Of a stretch of 64,000 nt of DNA, positions 12,496 through 23,352 are shown in pieces. Position numbers and translations under genes: made by a program. A model generated the notes under the pieces. That model was not told where the DNA came from and did not search any database. It saw only the letters and a program-made list of their open reading frames with translations. How positions within the stretch are numbered: position 1 is the first letter of the stretch; each line of letters opens with the position of its first letter. Origin of the DNA: Chlamydomonas reinhardtii (Eukaryota; Chlorophyta; Chlorophyceae; Chlamydomonadales; Chlamydomonadaceae); contig NC_057009.1 in NCBI RefSeq assembly GCF_000002595.2, positions 4,009,185-4,073,184 of the forward strand. Direction: 5' to 3'.

Positions 12496-13219
12496 TGCCA
12501 TGTCGAGGAGGGGGATGAAGATCAGAAGGCACAAGGGCTCGAGCTGCGCGGCCACAGCCGCCAATGCTTTCTGAGACGATGCAACTAGCTTTCTCTGATA
12601 GGCTGTTACTAGTAATACTTTGGCGCAAACCATAGAGAGGCTTAGACGTGCTGAGACACAGGCGGTTGACTGTAATTTGAAGTCCTAAGCAGGGTTAAGA
12701 TACGGTAGGTGCTAGGTAAGACGGACGGTGGTGACGGCTGCGGAGGGGCGAGCGATTCATTCGTGTTCCCGGGGGTTCGGGCGGACTGGAGTGAATGTGA
12801 GTGAGCGGGGGCAACAAACTAACTGACAAGGCCTGGTGTGGCGGATTTCCTTGGGCCTGGGTAAATCCTGGACCCATGTCCGTTTCGCAGTCGTTGCTGG
12901 AGGCCTGGAGCAAGGCCTGGAGCAGCTTTGGAGGCTGCTCGATTGGCTGTAAAAGCTTTGCTTCACCATCAAATTATCGTCGCTACAGTATGGAGGCCCG
13001 CACGAAAGGCAGGTTGACATTGGATGCCACCGCGGCAGGGGCCATGACGACGCGTGCCCTGATGCCGTCTGGCAGCTCGCACAGATTCATGCCGGACGGC
13101 ACACCTGCAGTGCAGTGCACCCCATACACGTTCACTCACGCCGCGGTATCCCTGGCTCCGCTTGCACGACAACACTCAGCATCGGGATGCACCTTTGACT
13201 CATCCATGTAACCGTACTT

Positions 13220-13224
13220 TTACA
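13220..13224 (-). terminator. TGTAA poly(A) signal, probable WDR13-like 3' end
   Basis: Minus-strand TGTAA about 660 bases past the stop codon of the WD40 gene. A plus-strand TGTAA sits only 9 bases away (13207-13211). Confidence 0.4.
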
Positions 13225-13884
13225 TCCGTGCAGCACGCCAGCACTTCAGTTAGTTCCGGGCCGCATTGCTTCCCAAGGGGTCTCCCAAAAGCTACCGTGG
13301 TCGCCTCCGCAATCCGACGTCCGCACAGATGAGTAGAAACACATGAATAGGCACGCTGTTGGGCCCAGACGCAAAGGAACAGTGAAGCGGGGCCTGCTGC
13401 CGTGGCCTGCTGCCCGGCATCGTCATTCACCAAATGGAGCTCCCAATTCAACCCTAGGCCCGTCTCCCGAAACTGCAGCTTCGCAGCGGAGCACCAACTC
13501 TTAACCTACCGCTCAGAGCGCCTCTGGTCAAAAGGGACCAGTATCCGTTCGTCCATTTTATCAATACATTCACAATTGTCATACCGTATTCAGACGTTCT
13601 ATCACCATGACGCGCAGCGCCCACCTCGTGTGTTGGGTCTCCCCCTGTCAGTTCCCTTCACAATTGCAACAGACTCCCACCATTCGCACCCCCGCATCGG
13701 CGTGTGTGGGATCTGACAAGCCACATGTGGTGGCTACGAACTCTACACCTGCAGGGAATGGCACGCCCTGCCATGCTACTGCTGTTGGCCCTAGCTCTTG
13801 GCTTATGGCCCTCGACTTCTGGCCCTTGGCTCTTGCCCTCAGCGCCGTGCTGCCTGCCCGCCTGCCTGCCTGCCTCTGAGCCGC

Positions 13885-16800
13885 TCAGAAGAGCCTGCAG
13901 CGTTGCCACAGCACCAGTGTTCCCACCGCGTCCGCCGAGGCCAACAGCGCCTCGTCGTAGCTCCAGGACACGGCAGTCACGGCGGCGCGGTGGGCCTGTG
14001 CGGGTGGATGGCAGCGGGGGTGAGGGCGGGGCCAGGTGGTGAAGTAGGCGTGGCTAAAAGCGCGGTGCGCAACAGGTGCAAGAATGAAGACAAGGCGGGG
14101 GGCCTCCAGTCGGGTCAGCGTCCTGCATGCCGTATTGCCGTACGTCCAATGCTGGTAGAGGCTGTGCACAGGAACAACAGCTCGTACCCAAGGGCGTCAA
14201 GCCGTCGCAAAGCCCTCGCCGCACCTTGAGCGCATTCACAATCAAGGGCCGGTCCTGCCCCGCGGCCGCCGCGGCCGCCGCCGCCGACCCACCGCCGCCG
14301 CCACCTCCTCCTCCACCGGCTCCCGCACCCGCGCTGAAGCTCTTTGCCGAAACGTCCACGATGTACACGGACGTGTCATCTGAGCCGTAAGTAATGATAG
14401 GCACATCGTGGATGGGCGACAGGGGGCAGATGGCCGGCCGTAGCCGCAGCAGCGTCGCCGCTGCCGCCGCCGTGGCGGCGACGCTCCGCGCGGCCGTGGC
14501 CGCCGCGGTCGCCGGCGAGGCTGAGGGAGAGGCGGCTGGAAGGTGCGCCTTCGTGGAAAAGGAGGGCCCAGAGGGCGTGGAGGAGGAGGAGGAGGCTGCG
14601 CTGCTCAGGACGTTGGATGGTAGGGCGGCGGCGGAGGGCGGCTGCACCCAGCGGCGCAGGTGCAGCTCCGCGGTGTGGCGGACCTGCGCGGCGGCGCGCG
14701 CGGATGGGCGGTGGGGGCGCGGTGGCATTAGTTCGCGGGCACAGCGGCTGTTGCGCGCTGTGGGCAAAGGTCTGCCTGGACTGCCATTGCTGTACATGAG
14801 GAGCTCATAGCCACCCGCCGTTCACCCACCCTCCCATCAGGGACCACGCCAACTCGCGCACACACGCCCTGACGCACACACGCACTGACTTCCCAACCCA
14901 TACAGAGCTACACCGGGTCCCCGGTGCCCCGCCACGCACACAAGCCCCACCCACGCACCTCGTTCGCCTTGACCACACACAGCGACCCGTCCTGCAACGC
15001 CGCCAGCAGCACTGGGCTGTCCGTGGCCCGACAGAAGGGCACGTACTGCAACGTGGTGACGCTACAGCCACCGCCGGCACCGCCAGCGGCGTGGCTGCTG
15101 CTGCTGCTGCTACTGCCGGGCAGCGCCAGGCGCAGGCGGAAGGCGGGGCGAAGACGGGACAGCTGCCGCTCCTTGAGCTCGCACGCGTACAGGTGCAGCG
15201 TGCCTGAGGAGCGGTGACGTGTAATGCGGTGAAATGTGTGAGAAGACAAAGAGTGTGGAGTGCATGAGGCGTGGCGTCGTCAAGGTTCGGGGCACGGTGG
15301 CGGTAGCAATCAAATCCGTATCGATCGCATGCCAAACGATGCTCCCTCCCCAATAACAGGCGACCGGCGCTTTGTGCAAGTGTGCGCACGCACCTGTTGA
15401 GTCGCCCACAAAGACGTGATGGTTGCTGCACTCGATGGCTGCGGGGCAGGCGGGGGTTTGAGAGCGTTGGGCGAGCGGCTTGGCTTGAGCACGCTCCTTC
15501 ATTCTGTGGAGGCTACTGTGAAGGCGCCCTTGATGGGCCCATTTGTAACTGAAGCTACGACACTGGCCCAGCACCCCCGCGACGATGGCGGCCCCCCAGC
15601 AGCGGCCGCTGTGCGGCCGGCAGCACTCACCCGTCACCGCCACGCCGCTTTTCTCCGTTGCGAGCTGGTAGCGGCTGTGCTGCATGCCTGCGGCGAGCGG
15701 GCATTCACAGGGGGGGGTGGCCGGATTGGCGAGGTGCCGTGGTTGATGCGGTCTGTGCGTGCACGCGCCGCAGCTTACACATGGACACACCCAGAACAAA
15801 GCAGAGCTGAGAGCTCAGACTGCAGGCCGCTAGCCCCTGCGACCAGACCCTAACGCTACGCCGGCCGCAGTTATGGCGCACCGAGACGCGCAAAGCACAT
15901 CTACGGGCAGCCTGCCACACCGAGCGCACACGCATAACACATTAATACCCAACCCACCCGTGTTGCTGTTCCAGATTTCGAGTGCACCCCTGGAGGTGCC
16001 CACCATGGCCAGACTGAAATTGACGCGGTGGAACCTGCGCGGCCACGGAACCACACACAGCTGCCACACGTGAGGACACACGAGCATGCGTGCATGCAGA
16101 GGCCCCACGCGGCGGCATGCGGCCCATGCAGGCGTGTGATTGTCGGATAGGTTGCAGCGTCACTCAATGAGGCGCCCCGCCTGCCGTGCACGCCCACCAG
16201 CAGCGAGCGTACTTTGCAGGCGCACGGGTACACAAACAAATTCGCATGCCACCCGTTCGCCCATACCCCTTGATACGCATGCATGCCCCATACGACCTCG
16301 CGCACCTGCCGCACAGGAAGGAGGTGGCGGGGCAGGAAATGCTCCGGATGCAGGTGGGGTCTGCCGGGTCCGCCACGTCCCACACACACAGCGAGGCGTC
16401 GGCTCCCACGCTCAACAGCTGGCTGTTGTCGTACGTCCAGTCCAGCGCCTGCACCACCTGACCGTGCATGCGCCGGGCCTGTGCCGGGCGGGTGTGCGTA
16501 GCGGATAGCGATAAGAGAGCGATACTAAAATACGGTGTTGGGTGTGGGAAGCGCGCAATGGTCGGAGGGCGGGCTTGGGCGGAACTCAGCCGTGGGCCGG
16601 AGTTGAGCAAGGGCGGAGTTACATGACGCGAAGGTGGGCGGGACTGGCGTTCGTTTCCTACTGACTTAACTGGTGGCTTGGTACGTGCGGCCGCCACTCT
16701 GGTTTGCTAGCGGTCCATACGCCTTTTCCAATGAGCGCGTGGGGGCGCCTAGGCAACGCACTCGCGCGCAAGCACACGATCGACGTGATGTATAGTACAT

Positions 16801-18671
16801 GCACAGCGCTAGCCCAACGGATTGCCGGCGATGTTCCCCGCTGTCCGAAAGCCCACGTGAGCCTATGACACCTGTTGAAGGAGTGTCACGAGATTCGTAC
16901 GGCCAGTGGGCCCAAGTCTTCAAACGTCCGGGGCTGTTCCTACTCAGGCTTCGTAAACTGTAAGTTCCTGATGGTGGAATTCTGGCCTGGAGTGCAGGAC
17001 ACCTAGAGACTACTGGAATCGTCCGGACAGGCCAGCTGCCAGGAATAGAGGTGACCTTGCTGTAGCTAGCCTAGCAGGCCCAATCGTATCAGCCGGGTCG
17101 GCGCCGGCTTAGGGCATCCGCTCGCGCTACTTTGCAATGGCCACCACAGCAACAGCCTCCCTGCCCTGCTGTTGCCCTGCGCATGTGTGCCGTATGCGAC
17201 ACGGTGTATTGAAGCCATGCATGCCAAGTGGGAGTGCAACATACGCCCAGCGGCGCCAAGGCAGCCGCCACGCCACCCACCCACACACCCGGCTGCACAT
17301 GCATACCCCAGCTCCGCACCCACGCACCCCCTTGGCCCCATCCCCCATCCCCCCACCTCATCAGCACCGTCTCCACGCCCCACACTTCCAGCCCAGTGCC
17401 CCGCCCCAGCTCTGTAACTCCGCTGCTCCGTTGCGATCGCCCAAGCCGCATGCGGCGTGCCCCGCACCTTGGAGCACACCGGCTGCGTGTGTGCGCCGGC
17501 CGCCGGCAGCAGCACCAGCCAAAGCTCGCCGTCGGCGCAGCCGTAGGCGAGCAGGTCATTGCGCAGCGCCGCAAACGCCACGACACTCACCGGCGACGTC
17601 GACTCCGCCAGCACGTGTTTGACACCTGCGGGTGCCGATGCCCGGGCCGCGAAAAGTAGCGTGTGCTGCCGATTGTTGTTGTGGTAGTGGTGGGTGTAGG
17701 CGGAGCCGTGTTTGCCATCGGGAGGACGGTACAGTCGTGCGTGTGTGCCGCTGTCCCGGGGACTCCCGCCACGTGCGGCACATCCGGCTGGGCGTGACCC
17801 GCCGCACCGGGCGACACCAATACTTCCTCCCTGACCTTCCATGCCGGACATCGGGGTTGTCCGTCAGCCCCACCCCTCCATCCGCGCCATGTCTTTCCTA
17901 CTGCGCCTGGAGTCATACCTACCCAGCCCTAGGCATACCGCAACCAAACACGGACACTCAAGCACAAAAGCGATGGGCGTCACGGCTGATTCTGTCTGAG
18001 TCTTTTCCAAAGGCCTGTGACGCCCATATTTTATGTGCTTAAGTGATTGCGTCTGATTATGCCTAGAGCTTGGGCAGGCTTACAGAAGCGCTGTAGGGTA
18101 ACTGAAACTGTTGCGTGGCCGATGTCGTGTGTCCCCCCTCCATCCCTCGTGCCATCCCTCAGCTTGATTTGGCGTTACATTATGGCGTTTGTGTTATGGC
18201 GGTTGCGTAACGACTCGCGGGAGCCTGATGCAAGGCGCCTCTAGTCACATCGGGATGGCTTACCCTCAAAAGAGTACTTGACAGTGGCGGGCAGCGTGTG
18301 AGGCGCAGCAGCAGCGCGCAACGCTGCGCTGGCGCCCTCGGCGCCCGCGTGCGCGGCTGCTGCTAGCTCCTTGCGCGCGTGCAGCAGATCCCGGTATGCT
18401 GAGTATGTGCCCGTGTTTGCGCGCCACAGCTGTCCAAAGCGAATGGGTGTGGGAGGGAAAGGGGCAAGGGCGCAGTTGTTGGAAGGCGATGGAGGCGAGG
18501 AGTCGCCCGTGGGCCCAGACAACCGTGGTGGTTAAGCAAGCGGAATGTCACCTCGCGTGCCACACAAGCAGTTGGGCTGCGTCCTAGAAGCAGCGCCCGC
18601 AGCCGTTCCGCCTCTGCTGAGCCATTCGCGACGCTGTCCCGCGACTCTGCCATTGCCCCGGTTTCAGGCAT
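13885..18671 (-). CDS. WD40 repeat protein, WDR13-like
   Basis: Ten minus-strand exons in phase: 18671-18552, 18429-18264, 17625-17468, 16478-16306, 16034-15958, 15687-15631, 15438-15394, 15203-14959, 14683-14225 and 13995-13885 (536 residues). By recall it follows human WDR13 block by block: RANTGTYSAYRDLL near the N-terminus, VKYSFEGVKHVLAES opening the propeller, LDWTYDNSQLLSVGADASL, AMVGTSRGALEIWNSNTG, NHHVFVGDSTGTLHLYACEL, SVTTLQYVPF, then CPLSPIHDVPIITYGSDDTS and finally VSWSYDEALLASADAVGTLV. Human WDR13 is 485 residues; the extra length is an Ala/Ser/Gly-rich insert (about 375-480). Animal WDR13 is a nuclear protein; the algal function is unknown. A second in-frame ATG six codons downstream (MAESRDS) has a better start context and may be used. 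Confidence 0.8.
17955..18045. repeat. Imperfect inverted repeat in a WDR13-like intron
   Basis: Arms 17955-17983 and 18017-18045 match at 24 of 29 positions, including an 11-base perfect block (ATGGGCGTCAC), with a 33-base loop. It lies in the intron between exons 2 and 3 of the WD40 gene and could form a hairpin in the pre-mRNA or be a small foldback element. Confidence 0.75.
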
Positions 18672-21600
18672 TTCGGGGACTGGTGCGTAAATCTAACTAC
18701 ATTTACCGTGTTTCAGTACATCAGCAAACGCATATAGCAAGGACTCAGTGCGCATTTGCAACGTCTCGAGCTAACGCATCGCAGTCCAGCGTGGGCTTTG
18801 AGGTAATGCCTCTGTAATGTACAAATAATATGCAAGTAAGCAGTCAGGTCCAAAGTTGAATGTCGAATGCGGTTCCGCCTCATGCACGCGTGTCAACGCG
18901 GAACGTGACCGCCTGTGACCGCGGCATCCCACTCACTGGCCGTCAACAACTGCGCCTATCTTAAACCCTAAATCGACTCGGTGCGGTCACAAGGGCCCAT
19001 CCCTGGTGGTCACAGCCATTTGAGCAACGAACCACGTTGGGGTTGGTGGGTTGGACCCCGTACGCGCCATCTTCGATAACATGACTACGGTACCACACGC
19101 ACCGCCGCCCCAGTGCGCGGCAGCGTCACCACCATGTCACTCCGCCACTACTCCATCACCGCAGCCGACACCAGCGCCGTGCCAGGTGCACACCGCCACA
19201 CCTGTCTACGGGCAGGGATGCATGCGGCAGGTCCATTCATCATACGCCCTCATGGACACCGCACCGGACACACACGTGTCAACTGCTCCGCCCGTACCTG
19301 GTTACGGCTGGATGCGATACGCCAAAGCTGCGTCCCGTAACGGCCCCTTCAAAGCCCCATTACGGAGGCTTGCGCAGGCAGCTGCTCCCCCCTTGTCTGT
19401 CTTACTTGTGGTGGCAATAGTATATTACGATAATATTACCGCGATGCCTGTGCGTGCGCCAAAAGTGCTTGTGCGGCAGCCGTCCCTATACGCACCCCAC
19501 GTGTAGCCTATCTAGCTGCCCTTGCAAGCAGCGTTCTCCAGTTGGGCCCCTAAAGTTTGCGGTAACGTATGAAGCTGTCTCACATTTACCCGTACTCCTG
19601 GCATGCGCTAGGGCGCTATAGGCCTGGCGGCCCCTGCCAGGCCCAAGAATGCTCACGCCATGCAGGAGCACTGAGCAACAGGTGTGCCACGTGTACTTTG
19701 CCCGTGCAGCGTGCGGCGCGGCAATCCTCGCAACTACCAACACTTTAACTGGCACACCGGGATCACAAACGGGCTTTCGCGCAACTGCCAACGAACAGGG
19801 GTGGCATGCGGCGTGGCGGTTGGCGCGCAGCGCGAGTGGGAGCTGGTAGTTGGACAGCGAGGCATGTGGGACGACGGGCATGTGGGACGACGAAGCTGCA
19901 ACAGAGTACGGCGGAGCACGGTGGAGGCTAGCGGTTGACGCCTGTCGTGTCAGATTCACCGTCCGACTGTACTACCACTGCCGTACGGCCCTTCCCGTGG
20001 GGGGGGTATGGGGGTGGGCCGGGGGGGTTCCACGACGCCAAACTGGTCTCCCCTGAGTCCCCCACGCTCTCAGCCCCTCCGTACATGTAGTAATGACTTG
20101 CTGGTCAAGTGGGAGGGCGGTCCACGCTCGCCTGAGGTCGAAATGGGCGGGTTTTGGCCCGCCAGCCATGCGCCCGATGGGCGCGTGTCGGTCCGATCGG
20201 GCCAAAGTGTGCTGGAGAGAGCAGTAACTCACTCAATATGTTATTCAGATACCCAATATTGCACTGGAATGTACCCCGGGGCAAAATGCGAGGCTCTGCC
20301 GACCAGCAATTTCGCGACCGGAGTCCCTCACACCGCCACATTTTCAATGCTCTATCATTGCCGTGTCTATTATTGACTATACGGAGCACTTTGCACGGCT
20401 TTTCAAGGGCTAAACGCTGCCCTTCGTGCACGTTGTCGCGGCATGTCGCTGCATTTTGCGAGCTCGGCGAGCGGACAGGCCGCTCCAGGGACTAAAACAG
20501 CAAGTCATAACATATAAGCGTCATGTATAAGCATTAGACGAGGTTTGGTCTTTGGACGGTGCGGCGTGTATGGGCACGCCCCCGAGTGAACCCGGGTTGG
20601 TTGGCGCAGCGCGCGAGTGGGAGTGCATAGTCGTGCGCGTGGCGCATGGGACAGTATGGGAAGCTGCGTGAGCTGCATGTAAACTCAGAGAGACGCATGG
20701 GGCTGACCCTGTTTCCATGAGCTGCCTCTAATCGCACACGGTTTCACACGGCTGACCCTGGGACCATCGCGTGTGGATGCAGATGAGTGCGACCGATGTG
20801 CGAAGGAAACATGGGTGGTTGCGCGGCGCGCTTTGCGCGGCGCGGCGGAGCGTTTGACTCCCCCGGTCGGTCGAGGTGCATCTGAGCGCACACGGTTGAC
20901 ACTGGGACCCTCGCGGGGCGGCTGGCCCGCTGAGGAGTTGTATGAGTAGCCGCGGAGCACGGGTGGGACTCGCTGCAGTGCACGAGAGTCGCTGGGGCAC
21001 GCGGAGGCGGGGCGGAAACTTAGCGAAACGTAACTGCGTAACTGGAGTGAAACTCGGGCGATTTCCACGAGAGAGAAAGAATCGGTGAGAATGTGTGAAT
21101 GCGACTCGCGGAAACGCAAAAGCGCTGCTCGGTGCTCTCACGCACGCACTCACGCGCAGCGCGCAACAACAGGGTTGCGGGGTGGCCAACTCGCCCCATG
21201 TGATCGACAACGGTCGGCAACCGCCCCCAATTCCCAGTTGCGACCAGGCCCCGGCCCGATTTCTGTGCATAGACCTATAAGGATTACCCCTGCGCTCCGG
21301 GGGCCGGGGTGGTCGGGTGGAACCCCACGCGCAGGTGGATCCCCCTTGCACCCTGGTCAAAACCCATAGGTGCCCAACGCAACCCCAGCCCTTCCGGGTG
21401 AAACTATTTGTCCATTGCTTACGTACGCAACATATATAATACCATTTTACCAGTGCTTGTTTGCTGTGGGGTCCACCTGCACCGGACCTTGGGGTGAAAC
21501 ACCACTCGTTTCACCCCGTGTCATTCACCATGCACCATGCTTCCACCTGCTTGCCGCCACTGGGCTTGCCGCCACTGCGCTGGATCCCTGACGCACACAC

Positions 21601-22264
21601 GACTACAGCGCATGACTACCTCACACTAGAAGTCCTTTGACGCCCCTTGCAGTGACGGCCGAGACATGCGCACGCACATGGACATGTCTGGGCCAGAGCA
21701 CGCACAGCTAGTGGCAGGGCCTGCTCATATGCCAAATTTATGTCACAAATAACAGATAGCACGCTGAAAAGCGGCGCGCAAGGTGGAGGATGGATGGGCT
21801 CGGCACGACGGCACCTCAGCCCGATTGGCGTCGCCCGAGCTCGTCGCGCCTCGCTTGCAAGCGTTATAGCATGCTATTTATCCTAATTGGTCACAGGAAC
21901 CATCAGTAGAGGCATAGGAAGCGTGTAGAGTGGGAACCGAAATTACTAGGCGCCCGGCAAATATGCCGCTCAATCGTGACCGTGACCCGGATTGAGAGCC
22001 AGGGGCCCCCAGGAAAAAGAAACAAGTTTGTAGCACAAACACATTCACCCGTTCCAACAAAGTACATACAGCAGGCATTCTTCTAAAACTGTCAAACAAA
22101 GCTTTCGACAGGTCAATTTGAATTGTTGTCCCAGCCCAGCCCAGCCCAGCGCTCGCACCGCTCGCAGAAGACATCGCTGGCACCGTGTTGGCCGCCATTT
22201 GAGCGCTTGGTCAACTGCGAGACATCGCGAGACCGTGTTGGCCGCCACTTGACCAAGCGCTCAA
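18672..22264. other. Gene-free 3.6 kb between WDR13-like and the coiled-coil orphan gene
   Basis: No frame here has the GC3 bias of neighbouring exons. 19050-19506 has an open stretch but with weak codon bias and no splice context. 20540-21060 contains loosely repeated phrases (variants of GGTTGACACTGGGACC) that look like an old degraded repeat. 20000-20030 is G-rich. Promoters of the two divergent flanking genes must lie at its ends. Confidence 0.5.
21491..21517. repeat. Short perfect hairpin
   Basis: GGGGTGAAAC and its exact reverse complement are separated by 7 bases. Isolated in intergenic DNA. Confidence 0.7.
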
Positions 22265-22322
22265 ATGGCGGCCAACACGGTGCCAGCGATGTCTTCTGCG
22301 AGCGGTGCGAGCGCTGGGCTGG
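22141..22322. repeat. Perfect 74-bp inverted repeat with 34-bp loop, overlapping a start codon
   Basis: Left arm 22141-22214 and right arm 22249-22322 are exact reverse complements over all 74 bases. The right arm contains the start codon (22265) and first 19 codons of the downstream coiled-coil gene; the left arm is an inverted copy of that sequence. The 34-base loop carries another partial piece of the arm (ACCGTGTTGGCCGCCA). Perfect identity suggests a recent inverted duplication or a sequence kept self-complementary. If transcribed from upstream it forms a long double-stranded RNA stem. Confidence 0.95.
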
Positions 22323-23352
22323 TCGCGCCAGGAGCAGGCCCTATCACGAGCAAGGCGGACGATGGCGAGCGGTCGCGCTACTGTGCGCAACTCCACGCGC
22401 TGCGAGGTAAAATGGCTTGTATGTGGGTCATATGGGCGCTATGCGATAAGCTGTATCGCCAGGGGGCTGCTCTTTAAGCGGGCTTTATGAAAGGGCACTT
22501 TTAGAACCACTTCTCTGACTCCTGGTTGTGCTGCACGCTTCTCTTGGAACGGCCTCAACCTGAAAACTCACCGTTCACCTGAAATTCTTACTGTGCCGCA
22601 GCGGTGGGCGCCAGCGTTCCCGACGCGGACCTGGGCGACGCGGTCTGCATCGTCCACCAGGCAAACCGGAGCGGAAGCCCGGGTAAGCAGCCGTGGGGGA
22701 ATCTACTCCTCGCCAGCCGGTTAGCAGGGTGCGCACACAAGAGCGTGGGCAGCGGCATGAGCAACTTCGTCACTTTGCCTGTGCAACACCTGTTAGTTAG
22801 TGCACGGATTGCACAAAAATTTACGCCGACCAACACCGCGTCTACCCAGATACCCTGAGGGTTTCAGACCTTCCTGTGTTTGTGCGCGCCGCACAACCGT
22901 CCCGCACTGTATCAGAGCCTCTTTCCACCGGGTGTGGGTGCCCTGCAACGCCACATGCGTGCATGCCCGCAGGCGAGGTTGTGCTGGGCGCGAAGGTGGA
23001 CAAGCTCTCGGCCGACGTGGGGGCGGTCAAGGCGAAGTTGGACCAGCTCTCGGTCATGATGGTCGGCATCAAGGCGGGGCAGAACAACGTGGTGCACCGC
23101 AACATGAACGGCAACAGCCGGATGGCGGAGCACAACCTGCAGCCGCTCAAGGCGGAGGAGGGAGAGCACGTGGGCGAGTACCCAACCCAGCCCGACCTAT
23201 TCCCGGCGACGCTGGGGGCGCTGTTCAGCCTCAACAACCCCCAGCTGGACAAGCTGGAGGAGTTCTACAACTGCGAGTTCAAGGGCACCAGCATAGCGGC
23301 GTGGCAGAGCGCCTTCACCGCCTTCATTGGTGCGCTGTCTGCGCGCCCCTGA
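22265..23352 (+). CDS. Small coiled-coil protein, unrecognised family
   Basis: Three exons in phase: 22265-22406, 22602-22682 and 22973-23352 (200 residues). I recognise no characterised family. The N-terminus is Ala/Ser-rich (MAANTVPAMSSASGASAGL). A heptad-like stretch LGAKVDKLSADVGAVKAKLD (about 75-110) is a likely coiled coil. The C-terminus FPATLGALFSLNNPQLDKLE...FYNCEFKGTSIAAWQSAF...FIGAL is compact and well biased. Third-position GC is high in exon 3, supporting real coding. My impression is that similar small coiled-coil proteins form lineage-specific families in volvocine algae, but this is memory only. The first 19 codons lie inside the right arm of the 74-bp inverted repeat, so translation may be affected by the hairpin. 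Confidence 0.7.

Larger units (their letters stand above)
11636..13884. other. Convergent intergenic region (CAP gene 1 / WDR13-like 3' ends)
   Basis: No gene-like frame with algal codon bias. It should hold the 3' UTRs of two convergent genes. Candidate TGTAA signals on the plus strand are at 12671-12675 and 13207-13211, and one on the minus strand is at 13220-13224. Confidence 0.55.

Noticed and set aside
19051-19506. Open stretch of 151 codons on the plus strand
   Set aside because: Third-position GC is far below neighbouring exons, there are no fitting splice partners, and the translation shows no domain.
19685-19900. Possible third CAP-like fragment (Cys-rich, RNPRNYQHFN wording)
   Set aside because: None of the CAP core motifs (HFTQ, GENL, C.VVCRY) is present.
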